NCBI GenBank assembly: GCA_947034885.2
Contig: OX344749.2
Span: forward strand, 54,031,682-54,095,681
DNA from: Thuidium tamariscinum
Lineage: Eukaryota; Streptophyta; Bryopsida; Hypnales; Thuidiaceae
Length of the DNA: 64,000 bases
Reading direction: 5' to 3'
Within the stretch, counting starts at the first letter, position 1; every line of letters starts with the position of its first letter. Positions 25,373 to 37,110 of this stretch are shown in pieces. Position numbers and translations under genes: made by a program. The notes beneath the pieces are model-generated. The model was not told the DNA's origin, ran no database searches, and was given only the letters and a program-made list of their open reading frames with translations.

Positions 25373-27373
25373 ATGCATTCGAGATCTCGACGTCAGCGTT
25401 CGACGGACCCAGACCGAGCAAAGAGCATGCGAAGTGCGGGTGAGTTTACAAATTCTTACTGCCCATGGTCTTCTGCACAAACTAGAAAACAGTGCTTCTT
25501 GCGCAGTCAGTGTCCTGATAATTCACGGCGCGCCACTAATTTTTTTTAAGACCTTCACCGAAAGTGCCTGTACTTTCATGTCCATGCCTAATCCATTAGA
25601 TCTGCGAAGCGCTGACCGTGCATGGCACACATGCTGTGACGGATTCAAGTACATCGCGTTTTTTGTGCATGGGCACACGTTCAACACTAGTTCGTTAGCT
25701 GGATTCCATGGCAAACATTGTCAGATGATTTCTGCGTTTCAGCTGAAAATTTGTAGGACATCAGAGAAGACGCTTGTCGATCACCTCAGTTCGCGCTTGA
25801 AGCTCTTCATGTGACGTTGAAGTGAGAAAATCCAAACCGGTTCCACAAGATATTCCCTGCATTTGACGCAGAAAAGACTGATCAGACCGTGCTTTCACGT
25901 TGTACTTCAGAGTTTGGAATGAACCCCAGTCCGTCATGCTGGAGTACGAGTGCAGCATATGCTACCAAAACAGTTATTAAAGTACGGCGCAATGCGGATT
26001 CTCAGTACTCGGGAAGCACTAATTTCTGTATATGTTGCAGGACTGTCTAGCGTTTCTGGTTTCGGCACTCCTCGACAAAGCCTATCGTCGAGGGCACCAT
26101 CTTCTGGTACTCCATCGACCCCGCAGAGTGAAGGCGGGGGCAGCGACAGCAAGCGAGCCCACAAGGAACGCGGTCCGAATTGGACGACTATCGAAGTTCT
26201 GATTATGATTCAAGCAAGAAGGGACTTGCATCTGGACGAGTTAGACTGCACCGACCCTCGCGACCTCATGTTAACGGACAGTCAGAAGTGGGCGAGCGTT
26301 TCGCATGACATCATGCTCAGTGGATATTCCGAGACATACCGTGACCCAACTGCATGCAAAGCAAAGTGGCATCAGCTTCTTCATGAGTATAAGAGGATAG
26401 CTGATCACTGCGCTCGCACTGGGATGAACATCCCTGAGTATTGGGACATGTCTGTTCAAGTACGGAAAATTAACAATTTGCCCAGACAGTTTTCGCAAGA
26501 ATTTTTTTACGCCATGCACGAATGGTTAGGCAGCCGTCCTCAAATCAATCCACCTCACATCCGGGATCTTCTATCTCCTACGGACGGAAACTTTGAGGGC
26601 GTTGAAGTGGAGGCGCTGACAATGTACCTAACTGCGGCACTGAAGAGCACACTTTCCCAGGAACGCCGAATCCCGAAGAAGTGGCTGCCGACGGAGACAC
26701 CGAACAGACTGCTAGTCCAAGTTGGCGATGCCCAGCAACACCACCTCCAAGTCCAACGGATGCCCGACCTACCCCTCCAAGCGGAACACCGAAGACAACT
26801 CCTACATTCACTGCAGTGCCACAAGGAGCGGTGCCGATTCTAATCAGTGATTCCGGAGAAAGCACTGGCGCTCGAAAGCGCCGACCAGGGAACACCGTCG
26901 TGCGTAGAAAAAATGTCTCCGGACATACAGTGATGGCAGCTGCAACGAAAGCCACAGGGGAAGTTATGGCCTCCCAGATGCAGACGATCGCTGATGTCAA
27001 CATGGATATGGAGCATCAGAAAATAGTTGTTCAGCGAGAACTTTTCGGACAGCAGCTTGCCTACCAGCGGGAGCGTGATCAAAAAGTCCAAGACATAGCA
27101 GTTGTAGCAAATGACAACACGCGCTTGTCCATTATTAAACAAGTTGAAATGGTGACATGTTTTTCTCAACTGACGCAGGTCCTCAGTTTAGGTCTTGCGG
27201 CCTCAAGGGCTCCCAACGGACCGGACGCTGCTGCTGGACGATCTACCGAGTTCCGTCATGCACATCGGGAAGGGCTGCATTTGGAGCGGACTGCTATACC
27301 TCCGTCTAATGTTGAAGGCCTCACTCCCGCTTCCGTTGGCGATAGCGAAACTCACACCAAATCAAGGGACTGA
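25373..27373 (+). CDS. Harbinger trihelix/Myb-like DNA-binding partner gene
   Basis: A first coding exon (25373-25439, starting MHSRSRRQRS) joins a second at 26041 with a phase that fits exactly (donor GTGAGT, acceptor TATGTTGCAG) and reads into GLSSVSGFGTPRQ. A trihelix/Myb-like domain follows, with spaced tryptophans in NWTTIEVL, QKWASVS and KAKWHQLLHEYKRI. In this family the Myb-like protein helps bring the transposase to the terminal repeats and into the nucleus. Downstream, the plausible C-terminal half (Pro/Ser/Thr-rich, then helical HQKIVVQRELFGQQLAYQRE, ending at 27373) lies in another frame from about 26601. The change of frame between about 26600 and 26840 could be a missed intron or a real shift. 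No short intron with good sites was found. Confidence 0.7.
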
Positions 27374-28011
27374 GCGCTTCCACTGAACTCACATATGTAC
27401 ATATCTATCTATAACCTCTATGAGTATATATAGTCGTAGGTCTTTATACACTGCAGCATCTTCTCGCAGTTTGAAGGCCTTCATATCCTGCGACAACAGT
27501 GTTATAATCAGTTATTATACCAGCATGGCTTCTGTCCTTATTTCGTGAAGAGTCAGTACGTGCTAATTGCATGGCTGCACTAGATGTCAAGGTAGACCAG
27601 AAAAAATTTATAGCTGCTCTGCAATAGTAGCAGAGTTCGTGTGAGAAGTGCAAATGTAACACATGCACCGTGTCACCTCAGTGGAGAACGGTGCAGTACA
27701 CGAACGAAAGGTGTGTGATCAATTAGCCTGTATAGAGTGAAATCATGAAAACCCCAAAAAAAATAAAAAATTGAAAATTGTACAGTACAGCATCTGTTCT
27801 CTCCTGTGAAACGCAGAAGGACTGCCGAGTCGACTTCTTCTCAATCGAGTCGCCAAAGCAACTGAACAGTGATTCAGCTTCTGGGAGCTCATGCTCCGGA
27901 AGCCCACCAGACAGACAGCTGCCGCAATGCAGAATCACTCGGTCAATCAGCAAATGGAACGTGTCTATGCCCTGAACCCTCACAATGTCGGATCTGAAAC
28001 GTAGCTCACCT

Positions 28012-29373
28012 TCATGGCATTGGCCGGCCACGTCGTTGAGCGACAAGATAATCACCGATGTCACGACGTTTAATCGCAGCGGCCGAGGTCTGAGCGCCAA
28101 AATCTTCCGTTCTTCGGCGAAGTCCACGAGGCATTAGGTCAGGGCAATCGGGGAGCTCCATGCTTTCACGCACTAGGGTTTCCAGCAAGTCCTCCACGTC
28201 CTCATGAGACTGGCGCAAGAGGATATTGTGCAGTATCGCACAGCAAACAACAACATCTGGCAGAAATGTGATTTGAAGTTCGGATTTCCCAAGCAACTCA
28301 CGAAATGATTGTTTGAGAATGCCAAAGGCATTCTCAACGACAGCCCGCCCTTTCTTCAGTTTCCTGTTTCGTAAAGTGTCTGGCACAGACATGTCGCTGG
28401 CTTCACGGTGAGGAACCATAATCCAGGGTAGTAATGGATACCCCGAATCCGCAATGACGTATGGGGAGAAGCCATCGACTTCCCTCGTTGAGTCCATGAG
28501 GTTACCATGTTGAGCCAACTGAAAAAATGATGACCTCCTCAAGACACGGCTGTCATTCGTAGATCCTGGCATACCGACGTACAAATCCAAGAAGCGTTTG
28601 TCACTGTCAACTACAGCCTGGCAGTTGATGCTGTACCCTCCGCTTTTGAAGTAGTAATAGTCGGCAGGGCAGTACTGTGGTTTGCTGATGGCAACATGGA
28701 AACCATCAAGAGCGCCTACCATTGCTGGAAGTGAACACAAGCGTTGAAATTTACGCTGCGTTTCGGTGAAGCGCTCACCAGTAGGCCATGAAATCTCACT
28801 CTTCAAGCATTCGTTGATAGAGTATACAACCTCTCTCAAAACCTTAGAGACAGTGCTCCTCCCAATGGCAAACATCTCGCTACAAATAGTGAAATTCGCT
28901 CCATGAACAAGTTTGAATAAAGTGCAAGCCACGCGGACCACCACTGGGATTGCAAATCTGTACCTCATGTCCTTCTTCTGCACATGAGGCCGAAGTACTT
29001 CTGCCAATGCAAAGACGGCTGGCTTGGTCATTCTGAACATGCTGACCCAACGGCTATTGTCATATTCGTGCATGAGAAAACGGGAAAACCATATGGTCGA
29101 TCGCGGTTTTACCCAGTAAGTGACCTCATCATGGAACCCATTCAATGCGGTGCACAGTTGAAGATTCTGCGCTGTAGACCACATCATGGAGGTCGTCGCT
29201 TCAATAGCACTACCGTTATTCTGCACCAGTGCTGTCAAAATGTCATTCTCTTCTTCATCTGGTAGCGCAAGTGCGGGCTCATTGAGATCGATGTCGGCAT
29301 GAAGGAGCAACATCAGCATCCATAAGGTGAATGCAACGGCTGTGTGAGGATCAGTTATGAAATCCATGTCCAC
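28012..29373 (-). CDS. PIF/Harbinger DDE transposase
   Basis: One uninterrupted 453-residue frame. A helix-turn-helix-like stretch (residues about 150-185, with CSEMFAIGRSTVSKVLREV) precedes the DDE_Tnp_4 catalytic domain. Acidic residues stand in GALDGFHV (D223), GSTNDSRVL (D274), IADSGYPLLPW (D309) and VVENAFGILK (E347), which is the usual Harbinger pattern. The C-terminal tail is basic (RRRTEDFG to RRGRP). The enzyme would cut and paste the element at TWA sites together with the Myb-like partner encoded in convergent orientation. No break is seen. The exact start is uncertain, since several methionines occur near the N-terminus. Confidence 0.92.
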   Translation of the reverse strand: MDMDFITDPHTAVAFTLWMLMLLLHADIDLNEPALALPDEEENDILTALVQNNGSAIEATTSMMWSTAQNLQLCTALNGFHDEVTYWVKPRSTIWFSRFLMHEYDNSRWVSMFRMTKPAVFALAEVLRPHVQKKDMRYRFAIPVVVRVACTLFKLVHGANFTICSEMFAIGRSTVSKVLREVVYSINECLKSEISWPTGERFTETQRKFQRLCSLPAMVGALDGFHVAISKPQYCPADYYYFKSGGYSINCQAVVDSDKRFLDLYVGMPGSTNDSRVLRRSSFFQLAQHGNLMDSTREVDGFSPYVIADSGYPLLPWIMVPHREASDMSVPDTLRNRKLKKGRAVVENAFGILKQSFRELLGKSELQITFLPDVVVCCAILHNILLRQSHEDVEDLLETLVRESMELPDCPDLMPRGLRRRTEDFGAQTSAAAIKRRDIGDYLVAQRRGRPMP

Positions 29374-30457
29374 AGATGCCAGAACTCGTGAACCTGAAGA
29401 GGATTCAAGTGCAGTAGTTCAGTTTGCGTACTGTACAGGCTGACATCAAAGTACCGACATTCCATCACTGCACATGGGGAAACGAATTCCTACCTCGCGG
29501 ACCCAACAATTTCTTCAGAGCGTGATAAAATTTGAACAGGAGAGTATGAATCTCGTAGCCATTCTAAACGGAGTAGCGGTTCGAAGCTACTGCTAAACAC
29601 TATCACTGTACACATACCACTCATAGGAACGGAGATCAATTACAATTCGCTATGGAGTTCAATTAAAAAATTAAGAGAAGGACAGTGATTCGGAAGCACA
29701 CTTGGAACCGGTGTCCGCAAAATGTGAGAGTCTTGGTCACAGAGGAGAGGATGGTTGTTGTGAAGACAACGTTGAGCTCCCCAAGATCAGTGAACTGAAG
29801 AAATTTATTGATGCCTCCACTTCGCTTAGAAGCAGACTTTGAACAACCAAAATACACGCTGATGCAACGAAGCCTAAACACTCTTGCTTCAAGAAATTAA
29901 CATGTTCGCTACCACCTTGAAGTGCACAATTGCCAAACGTCAGTTTCAAGCGCTCACGGAATCGAAAGAACCGAATTAAACCAACTCCTGATGATCGTCT
30001 GCTCACAAACTATGAAGAACCAACGACAGACTTCTCACTTTGGCGCGCAGCCCCGGTCCATCTGGGACAGAGTTAAATGTGAACACGTCAAAGAACTTCT
30101 TTGCCCTGTCAGATAATACGTGGTAACATGGCACGCGCGACCGGACCCCGACCCTGGGCAGATGGCTCTGAACCAAGCGAAGACCTTCCGAGGCAGCGAA
30201 GGTGTGAAAACAAATGGGGTTCCAAACCAAAAGCTGGTCTACGTAAAAACCTGGTTGTCAACTAGCAGCAAGTGGGAACATACCCTAAGCTTAGAGGCCA
30301 ATTGGATGAATTCGAAGTGTGCTTGCTGCGTCGTCAGAAGGGAGGAACCTGGCCTAGTCCGACAACAGTAAGTAACAACAGTAAGTAGGATCACAGTCTT
30401 CGACCCATGAATGACTTGACGGTTGCATGGCGCAAACGGGTCCGTGGCTTGTATTTA

Positions 30458-31145
30458 AGGTAGAACCACCTAAGGTAGGTACACCCAAAAGCGCCACTTA
30501 TTCATACTGAGCCTAATTCCTGCTATTAATTAGTTCAAATTTTTATGTAGTCTTGTTTGCAAGTGAAAGCATGTTCCAACGCACTAAAGAACGCAAGATT
30601 TGGATACCGTATGCAAAAGTTATTAACAGTCAAAGTCTGTTTCTGAAAGCGCCGTCTACAGTCTGTGAACATGGCTGATTTCGGAAATGTATGTGCACTG
30701 TAGATGGCGCTTTTAGGAATAGGGCGCTTTTGGGTGTACCTACCTTATACCCGATCACTTAAGCAATTGTAGAACATATCATGAGGAATATGAGGCTATG
30801 AATTTTTTCTTATGTAGCAAGATAGGAAAGATTGGGATTGCAAATTTTTCATAATTTTATTCTCAAAACTGAAATTACCATGATTTTTAGAAGCCAAAAA
30901 GTGCTTTGAGCTCATAGCCAATGTCTAGAGTCTTCTAATTTGGATCATAGCTAAATATTACTTTGCCAATCAGTACTTTCCACACACTTTATGACACTTT
31001 GGGACATGTGTCATGACCTTATTAGTTCCAAAGGAAAAAAGTACATTCCAAGCTTTGATTGTAAATCTCTTTTAACCTTGGTTGGAAATAGTCATATCCT
31101 ATATATTGGGTATGGGTCCTTGGTCGGGAATAGGTGGTTCTACCT
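30458..31145. mobile_element. TA-flanked MITE (outer), carrying a second MITE
   Basis: Its ends AGGTAGAACCACCTA and the complement TAGGTGGTTCTACCT lie at 30458 and 31145 and are flanked by TA, as in Tc1/mariner (Stowaway-type) elements. The left terminal repeat is interrupted after ACCACC by the inner element at 30473-30745. Without that insert the left end continues TATACCCGATCA, which matches the right end TATTCCCGACCA read in reverse. The net length is about 413 bp. It has no coding capacity. Confidence 0.75.
30473..30745. mobile_element. 273 bp MITE nested in the outer MITE
   Basis: A perfect 23 bp terminal inverted repeat begins AGGTAGGTACACCCAAAAGC and is flanked by TA on both sides (30471-30472 and 30746-30747). 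An internal hairpin pairs AAAGCGCCGTCTACAGT with ACTGTAGATGGCGCTTTT. It is Stowaway/Tc1-mariner-like by its TA duplication. The insertion is younger than the outer element. Confidence 0.8.
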
Positions 31146-31210
31146 TACATTAATTACATCATAATATGCCACATGTGTCTCCAGTGACACTCTGTCGACA
31201 CAAAATGTTA

Positions 31211-31439
31211 AATCCTACCATCGAAGGTGGGCCTAATGGGGATAAATCTCATTTTCCTAGGGGTTGACAAGGGTTTAGGGTTTATATTTGTGTTGGGTTT
31301 TTTGGCATGTTGGGGGTCATCCTAGCTAATTTAGAATCTTTGATTTTGAATATGAATTTAGAATTTGATAAAAATTAAAAATTTCAACATTTTTCCTTAG
31401 AATAAATCTGCTTGCGAGCCCACCTTTGATGGTAGGATT
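31211..31439 (+). mobile_element. 229 bp TA-flanked MITE, copy 1
   Basis: The ends AATCCTACCATCGAAGGTGG and the complement CCACCTTTGATGGTAGGATT are flanked by TA (31209-31210 and 31440-31441). The interior (GGGGTTGACAAGGGTTTAGG onward) recurs in reverse orientation at 52111-52310. No coding capacity. Confidence 0.7.
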
Positions 31440-31441
31440 TA

Positions 31442-33726
31442 ATCCTATGCCTTTGCTAAAGCTCTATGATTTTCAAATTCCAAATAGACGATAGAACACA
31501 AATATTAAATACTTTAGCCGTTTTCATTGCCCAAGAGGATTCCATCATTGGTGATCATCATCATCTAAATGAGGTCCTAAAGTGCTTGCCTTTCCTCTGT
31601 ACCATTGTCCTTCAAATCTTGACAACATTTGAACGTTGTATACTTGTATGTCTATGCAAGTAGATGCTCCTTGGTCCAAATAGCCCATCGTCTTATACAA
31701 CTTGGAAGAGTTTGCACAGCAGCAACTAAAGTAGTTTAGTTGATTCTTCTTGCATTCTTTGTATAGTAGTTCACATTTTGTATGTGGTGCCATACAAATT
31801 CTAGGATTTAGAGGTTCTACTCTACTCTTGTTGTCTAATTTCAAGTTGATGAGTATAAGTGTACTACATGCCATCTTTTTCAAAGTGTGCTAATCTTGTA
31901 ATCAAATTGTTTCCTTTAATTTTTTGTATCAATGTGTTGTTTGACAAAAGCTCTTTGGCTTTGTGGCAGGGTGGTAGAATTGTCAAATTGTGCTAAAGCC
32001 TTGGAATAATTTTTATGTATTAAGATTTTTTTAGGCCGTTCTAGAGTCATTTATCTACTAGTAAATTGAAAATAGCTTGAAATTGTAGAGAGCATTTTTC
32101 ATTAGTGAATGGTTGAGTTAGGAGAATGGAGGCTTAGCTATAGTTGTAGTGATGACATGTCTAGAGGCAGGAAATGACATGAAGTAGAGAGTTGAACTAA
32201 TTAGACTGTTTAGCCAAAAACATGAAGAAGTACTCTAGAGGTGCAGCTCTTTATTCACAGAGTAATATAAGCCTTGCAATAGTAAGCCCTCCAAAGTGCC
32301 CCCGCAATCAAGTTGGATGACGGCTTTAGTACCACTAAAGATCCAAAGTTGTAAAGTAATAGCAATGATAATTCCACTTACTAGGACAGGCCTACCACAT
32401 CTGCCAACTCTAATATCATGCAAGAAGAAGATGTTTCTAAGTCGACATCATATAGAGTCTTTGTTGAAGCTTTGGAAAAGCTTAGCTCTTTTAGGGTGAT
32501 GTAGCATGAGGACTAATTTGGGCTGATCCGATGTGTTAATAGTTCTCACTGGGAAATGAGGAGTAATTTCATGATAGAAGTGGATGTTGACAGCAACAAG
32601 CTTGCTAGTAATATTCTATTTTACCTAGTAAGTACTGCCACCACTACATATGGTGGACTCTTCATCAACTGGATTGTTTTTACTCTGTAATTGGATTCTC
32701 ACTTGGCATGTTGCCCTTGTGCTAACAACAATATGTATTTTACATTTTGATCTAAGAGTAGCTCAAAATTTTACTCAGAAGACTTGAATTAGGACGCAGA
32801 TAAGACTTAGTTGAATTGGAAGCCACGTTTAGATTTCAATTGTTGTATTTTTTAATTTGAATTTTATAGAATTTAGCTGTAATGGTTTATGTAGTTTGTG
32901 GGTTTGATGTATTGTGTAGCTGGAAAGTGGTTGAGACATGTAGTTCAATCCATTAGAGCTGCAAAGTTGGGTAGAAATCCACCATGGTTGAACAAGAAGT
33001 AATGTTGGAGAAGCTACAGCTATTGCAACGGCATTAGGATCCATGGGAATTTCAAGAACCAAGTCTTGTTGTACATATACGATGCACTTCATATACAAGA
33101 GAAGCTCTTCCATATATGATATTGTTCTCAGTCAACTGGCTCCACGACTCTCCCCTATGGCAACCGTCCACATCGGTCAACATTATGGACATGTAGGCAA
33201 AGGCAGCCTAACTTTCATACCGCCAATTTTCTCAAATGATGAAGAATCTAGATGGTCCCTTCTTCAACAACTATGATGTAGTATTAATTGTCATGCAAAT
33301 TTTACTATTGTTGCTATGGCAGTAGTGACAACTCCTCATGGTCAACAAATGTCTAATGATCTGCTACAACTAAGCTTCCACTTGAAGGAAGAAGGATTAA
33401 ACGCTCTACGTGGGACAAGAACATTTGTGGCAAATGTGACGAGAGCAATCGATGTATAGTCGATGCACTACGACTGCTAGTTAGGTCACTTAGGTGGTGG
33501 CCCTACATAGACATTAGTCATAGTGGCAATGGTACAAGCATACATGAAGAAATACGGGATACTACAAGCGAGGGAAGATACCAAGTGCATGTCATGTGGG
33601 TGGAAATTGGGCCCGAATGGAAGCCTAGAAAGAAACTACCCCAATATTGGCAGCAGTTACGACTCCTCATTCTATTGCTCATGTTAGCCATCCATCGTGC
33701 CTACAGAAGTTTTGGAGGTGACTGTA
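31442..33726. other. intergenic, no recognised gene
   Basis: AT-rich up to about 33 kb, then more mixed. Short frames (31545-31883, 32829-33113, 33043-33276, 33585-33791) have no motif that can be named. Some of 33040-33720 looks like decayed coding sequence (longer open runs, higher GC), but no family is recognised. Confidence 0.35.
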
Positions 33727-35442
33727 GCTACGTGAGAGTCCCCGATTCGTCACCGGGGACTCACAGGTTCTTTTTTCGAATTCCTACATAAACTAAGGCG
33801 TAATTAGGCTTATAAAACCCACAAAAGGGCATTAAACCGGTATTGGCATTACACATACCAATGTGCCATTTGGTCATTAGAGGGGGTTTAGGATAGTTTA
33901 CATCCAAAACGGGCCTTGTCTTAGCTAAATAGACGCCAAACTGTTAGTGATGTGCAGGATTAGGGTAAGAAGCCTAAAAAGGCCCTGTCTAGGCTAGGAA
34001 GTCCTTATGGGGGATCTAGGAGGAATCCCCCACTCCCCATAGCATCGAAGAGAATACGGGCGGAATAGTCACCTTGAAATGCAGGTACCGGGCAATTTCC
34101 TAATTCTAGAAGCACGCAGTGAGGATGCAGATTTGCATCCAAGTGGGGGGATCCCATAGGTGGTCCCCTCTAAAGTTTGGGAATTTTCCAACATTGTTTG
34201 GATATTTTCCCAGACGGTCAACCGCGGTGGACTTTGGGTGGGAATTCGAAAGAATATCCCAAAGTGCAGTAAAATCCCACTAAAAATCCGACGAGGCGGT
34301 CTCACACCAACGGAGCGCTTCTCCAAGTTTCAAGACAAATCGATAGTTGGAAGATTCCGAATCGGCGACATTCCTCCCCAACTGACAATTTAAATGACGG
34401 AAGCTACAGTTGACCAGCGTACCGGGGCCATACGACATCGGAACGAAGCCTATCTTGGGTCTATTACTACCCCCCCTCTATCTACTTAAGAGATTGGTGA
34501 AGGTTTAGGGTCCAAAATTGCCAAACTCCAAAAGTTGGGAATTTACCCCAACTTTGACCCCAGCTTACACCAAGATTCTTGGAGAATTGGGACATAGTTT
34601 AAGGGGTTAAGGGTTTCACTTAGGCTAATTATGGCCTTCTGGACCCAATGGCGCAATCCGTTTGCCATTCGGAGCTAAACTCCAAAAGTTAGCCTTCTGG
34701 GGACAGCACATGGAGGAGAAATTGGGGTTTAAGGCCCCCCAATGCTTTTTTGGGGAGTTTGGGCCCTAATGGCGATGGGGAACGTGTAGGGAACGCGTGG
34801 GGAACTCCGGGCACATGTGGGAGCAAGTACCATCTCAAAAAGTTAGTAGAGGTGGCTCCAAGTGCTTGGTGTAAGTAATTTCAAATTAAGTAGGTGGGAA
34901 CACATGGGAACTTCTCCCATGTGAGTACTTGTAGATTTTGGGGAAGGTAAATTAGGTGGTTTTGCAAGTTCTTGTAAGGTTAGGTAAGATTTGAATTTCT
35001 CAATTCAAATTGTGTAGATTTTAGGTGGATAGTTAGATTTGGGATTGGTAAACATGTATGGACCTCCTAAATTCTCTCATCTAGTTATTCTTAGTAGATT
35101 AAGGGGGGGTGTTGCTCCCTTTTGAGTATAAAAGGGGCAGCATTCTCCTCTCATTCTCTCTCCTACCCATTTAAGGGAGGAGGACTATTGGGCCCGGGTT
35201 ATGTCGAAATTCTTTTGGCTTTTGATGCCAAAGGAGCCTTTGATGGTCTTTTGGGGTTTTTACACCCTTGGTAAGTGTGGTTTGTACTTGGGGACTTGAG
35301 ACCCCCCCAAGTTGGTGGAATTTTATGTAATTTAATCTTAGTTCACTCTTGTATTGTGTCACTATTGAGAGGTGTTGTGGGAGAGAACTTGGGAGGAATC
35401 GAGAGGCTACTAGGGAGGTGACTTCGAGAGTATGTTGCATCT

Positions 35443-35610
35443 TGTGTGCTCACCCTCTTCTCCCTCTTCTCTTGGTCACGGGATTAATCTAGTCCCATAG
35501 GGGACGGCGAAGCTTTGACTATAGCATTTGATAAATTGTGTGTTCACCCTCTTCTCCCTCTTCTCTTGGTCACGAGGTTAATCTAGTCCCATAGGGGACG
35601 GCGAAGCTAT
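35443..35610 (+). repeat. 74 bp direct duplication, period 94
   Basis: 35443-35516 and 35537-35610 are nearly identical (CACCCTCTTCTCCCTCTTCT through GGGGACGGCGAAGCT). It lies inside LTR-like copy A. The CGGCGAAGCTTTGA word also occurs in copy B near 43245. Confidence 0.75.
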
Positions 35611-36419
35611 GAACCCCCACCATCCTTAGAAACTAAAAGTCTTAGCCACGTGTCAAAATGCCTCACACTCACAGCGAAGCTTTGAACCCCCTAAGTCTTA
35701 GCGGGGTGTCAAATAACCTTCTCCTTGAGTTAGAATCAACGTTTAGTGTCCAACACGGTTGGCACTAAGTCAACGTTTAGCATCCAACAACCATTGGGTT
35801 AAAACCTTTGGGCCACATTAACTTGTTTTGTTTAAGAAACTTCTAGTTTTATTTGAAAACCCAAAACCCAAAGTTTGTTTCCAAACTCCAACGCTGGAGC
35901 CCAACCAGCCAACTAGGGACCACAGCCAGCTAGCCGGGTCCATAGCCGGGTACCGCAGTAGGGTCTGCGGCCGAGCCAGCAATCGGGGAGCCTTGGGGTC
36001 GGGGGTCCAGGGGGTCCTTGGGCAAAAAATTAGTAGAGATTAGTTGGGTTAAAAGAATAGTCTAGAAATTAGTTGGTTTAGGGGATAGTCTGAATTAGTT
36101 GAGCTAGGAAATAGTTTAAACACTAGTAGGGTGGAGAGGTAGTTTGAGAAAAAGACCTATTTGTAAAAAACACCTGGAAGGGGATAATTAAAAGAGCCGG
36201 GACCAAGACATGACAATGATGGATGTGACGTGGAGTGAAGAGGACCGGACACGGGGGACACACGGAACGGAGGTGGGCCTCTAAACCTTCCTTTGATTTA
36301 AATTAATTGATGCAATAGGGAGTTAGTTAGTAGGAAAGGGTTAACATCTCAAGTGAGATTAAGGTCCGGTGATTAGCAACCACGAATAGGAAGACAACCA
36401 TAACTAGAAGAGAAGTAAA

Positions 36420-36780
36420 ATAATGAATACACAACCATAGAATGAAATACATAGAGTAGACAAATACAAATACATAGAGTAAAAGGAGATATAGAGTAGA
36501 CGAATACAACTATGTAGAGTAGAAGAAGACGTAGAGTAGAATAAAGCGAAGACAAATACGTAGAGTAGGCCAAATACCAAAACGTAGATTAGATTGAAAC
36601 CAAGACAAATACGTAGAGTAGAATAAAACAAAGACAAAGACATAGAGTAGGTCAAATACCAAGACGTAGAAGAATACAAGTACGTAGAGTAGATTAGAAC
36701 AAAGACGAATATGTAGAATAGATCAACACAAGGGCAAATACGTAGAGATGGGGTAGAAAATGCCATGCATAGAGTAGAGT
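36420..36780. repeat. degenerate minisatellite built on ACGTAGAGTAGA
   Basis: About a dozen spaced occurrences of TACGTAGAGTAGA-like words with AAACAAAGACAAATA fillers. The spacing is irregular at roughly 25-45 bp. The long minus-strand frames here (for example 36404-36847, rich in Tyr, Leu, Phe and Val) are products of the repeat and are not genes. Confidence 0.65.
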
Positions 36781-37110
36781 CAACCAAAGGCAACACATGG
36801 AGGTAAAATAGGAGGAATAACCCTATAGATTGGGTAGAAGGAAGCAATTAGAAGTAGGACAAGAGAACGAAACGCCTAAGGTAAGAAAGCAACTAGGAGT
36901 AGGACAAGAGAACGAAACAAGTACACCCCTAGGATAGTTAGGAATAACCAACTCATGCGTTAGGATAATTAGAATAGCAAAAGATCCATTACTTGGAAGG
37001 CACAGTGGGTTTGACGCTTAGACACCCGTAGGAGTAGTTTTGTAAACAAGAGCTTGGTTGTGATCGCTTAATTCTAAGGGTGGGAATGAAGCGCCCACAC
37101 TACGTTGGCA

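Larger units (their letters stand above)
24369..30285. mobile_element. complete PIF/Harbinger DNA transposon
   Basis: The 5,917 bp element has terminal inverted repeats that start GGGTATGTTCCCACTTGCT on both ends (19 bp identical, then a few more with one difference). It is flanked by the direct repeat TAA (24366-24368 and 30286-30288). PIF/Harbinger elements are known for 3 bp TWA target duplications and two genes, a DDE transposase and a Myb/SANT-like DNA-binding protein; both are present here, facing each other. About 1 kb at the left end and 900 bp at the right end are non-coding. The clean ends and open transposase suggest a young, possibly mobile copy, apart from a question over the frame in the Myb-like gene. 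Confidence 0.88.
33727..37110 (+). repeat. long non-coding LTR-like repeat, copy A
   Basis: It shares ordered similarity with 41280-45060 and, for part of its length, with 63160-64000. Common blocks include GTAAAATCYCACTAAAAAT, GTTGACCRGCGTAYC, CGGCGAAGCTTTGA and a closing region with a GGAAGGC word and GCGCYYAC. A TATA-type promoter (GAGTATAAAAGGGG near 35125) precedes a start region rich in CTCTC. This layout fits the long LTR or untranslated part of a gypsy-type retroelement, but no protein domain is seen. It is treated as an old virus-like fossil, whole length uncertain. Confidence 0.5.

Noticed and set aside
25323-25814. A 163-codon frame at the left part of the Harbinger element
   Set aside because: Only its first part overlaps the first exon of the Myb-like gene, and in another frame; the rest has no motif.
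36327-36847. Minus-strand frames rich in Tyr, Leu, Phe and Val that look like membrane proteins
   Set aside because: They are translations of the ACGTAGAGTAGA minisatellite.
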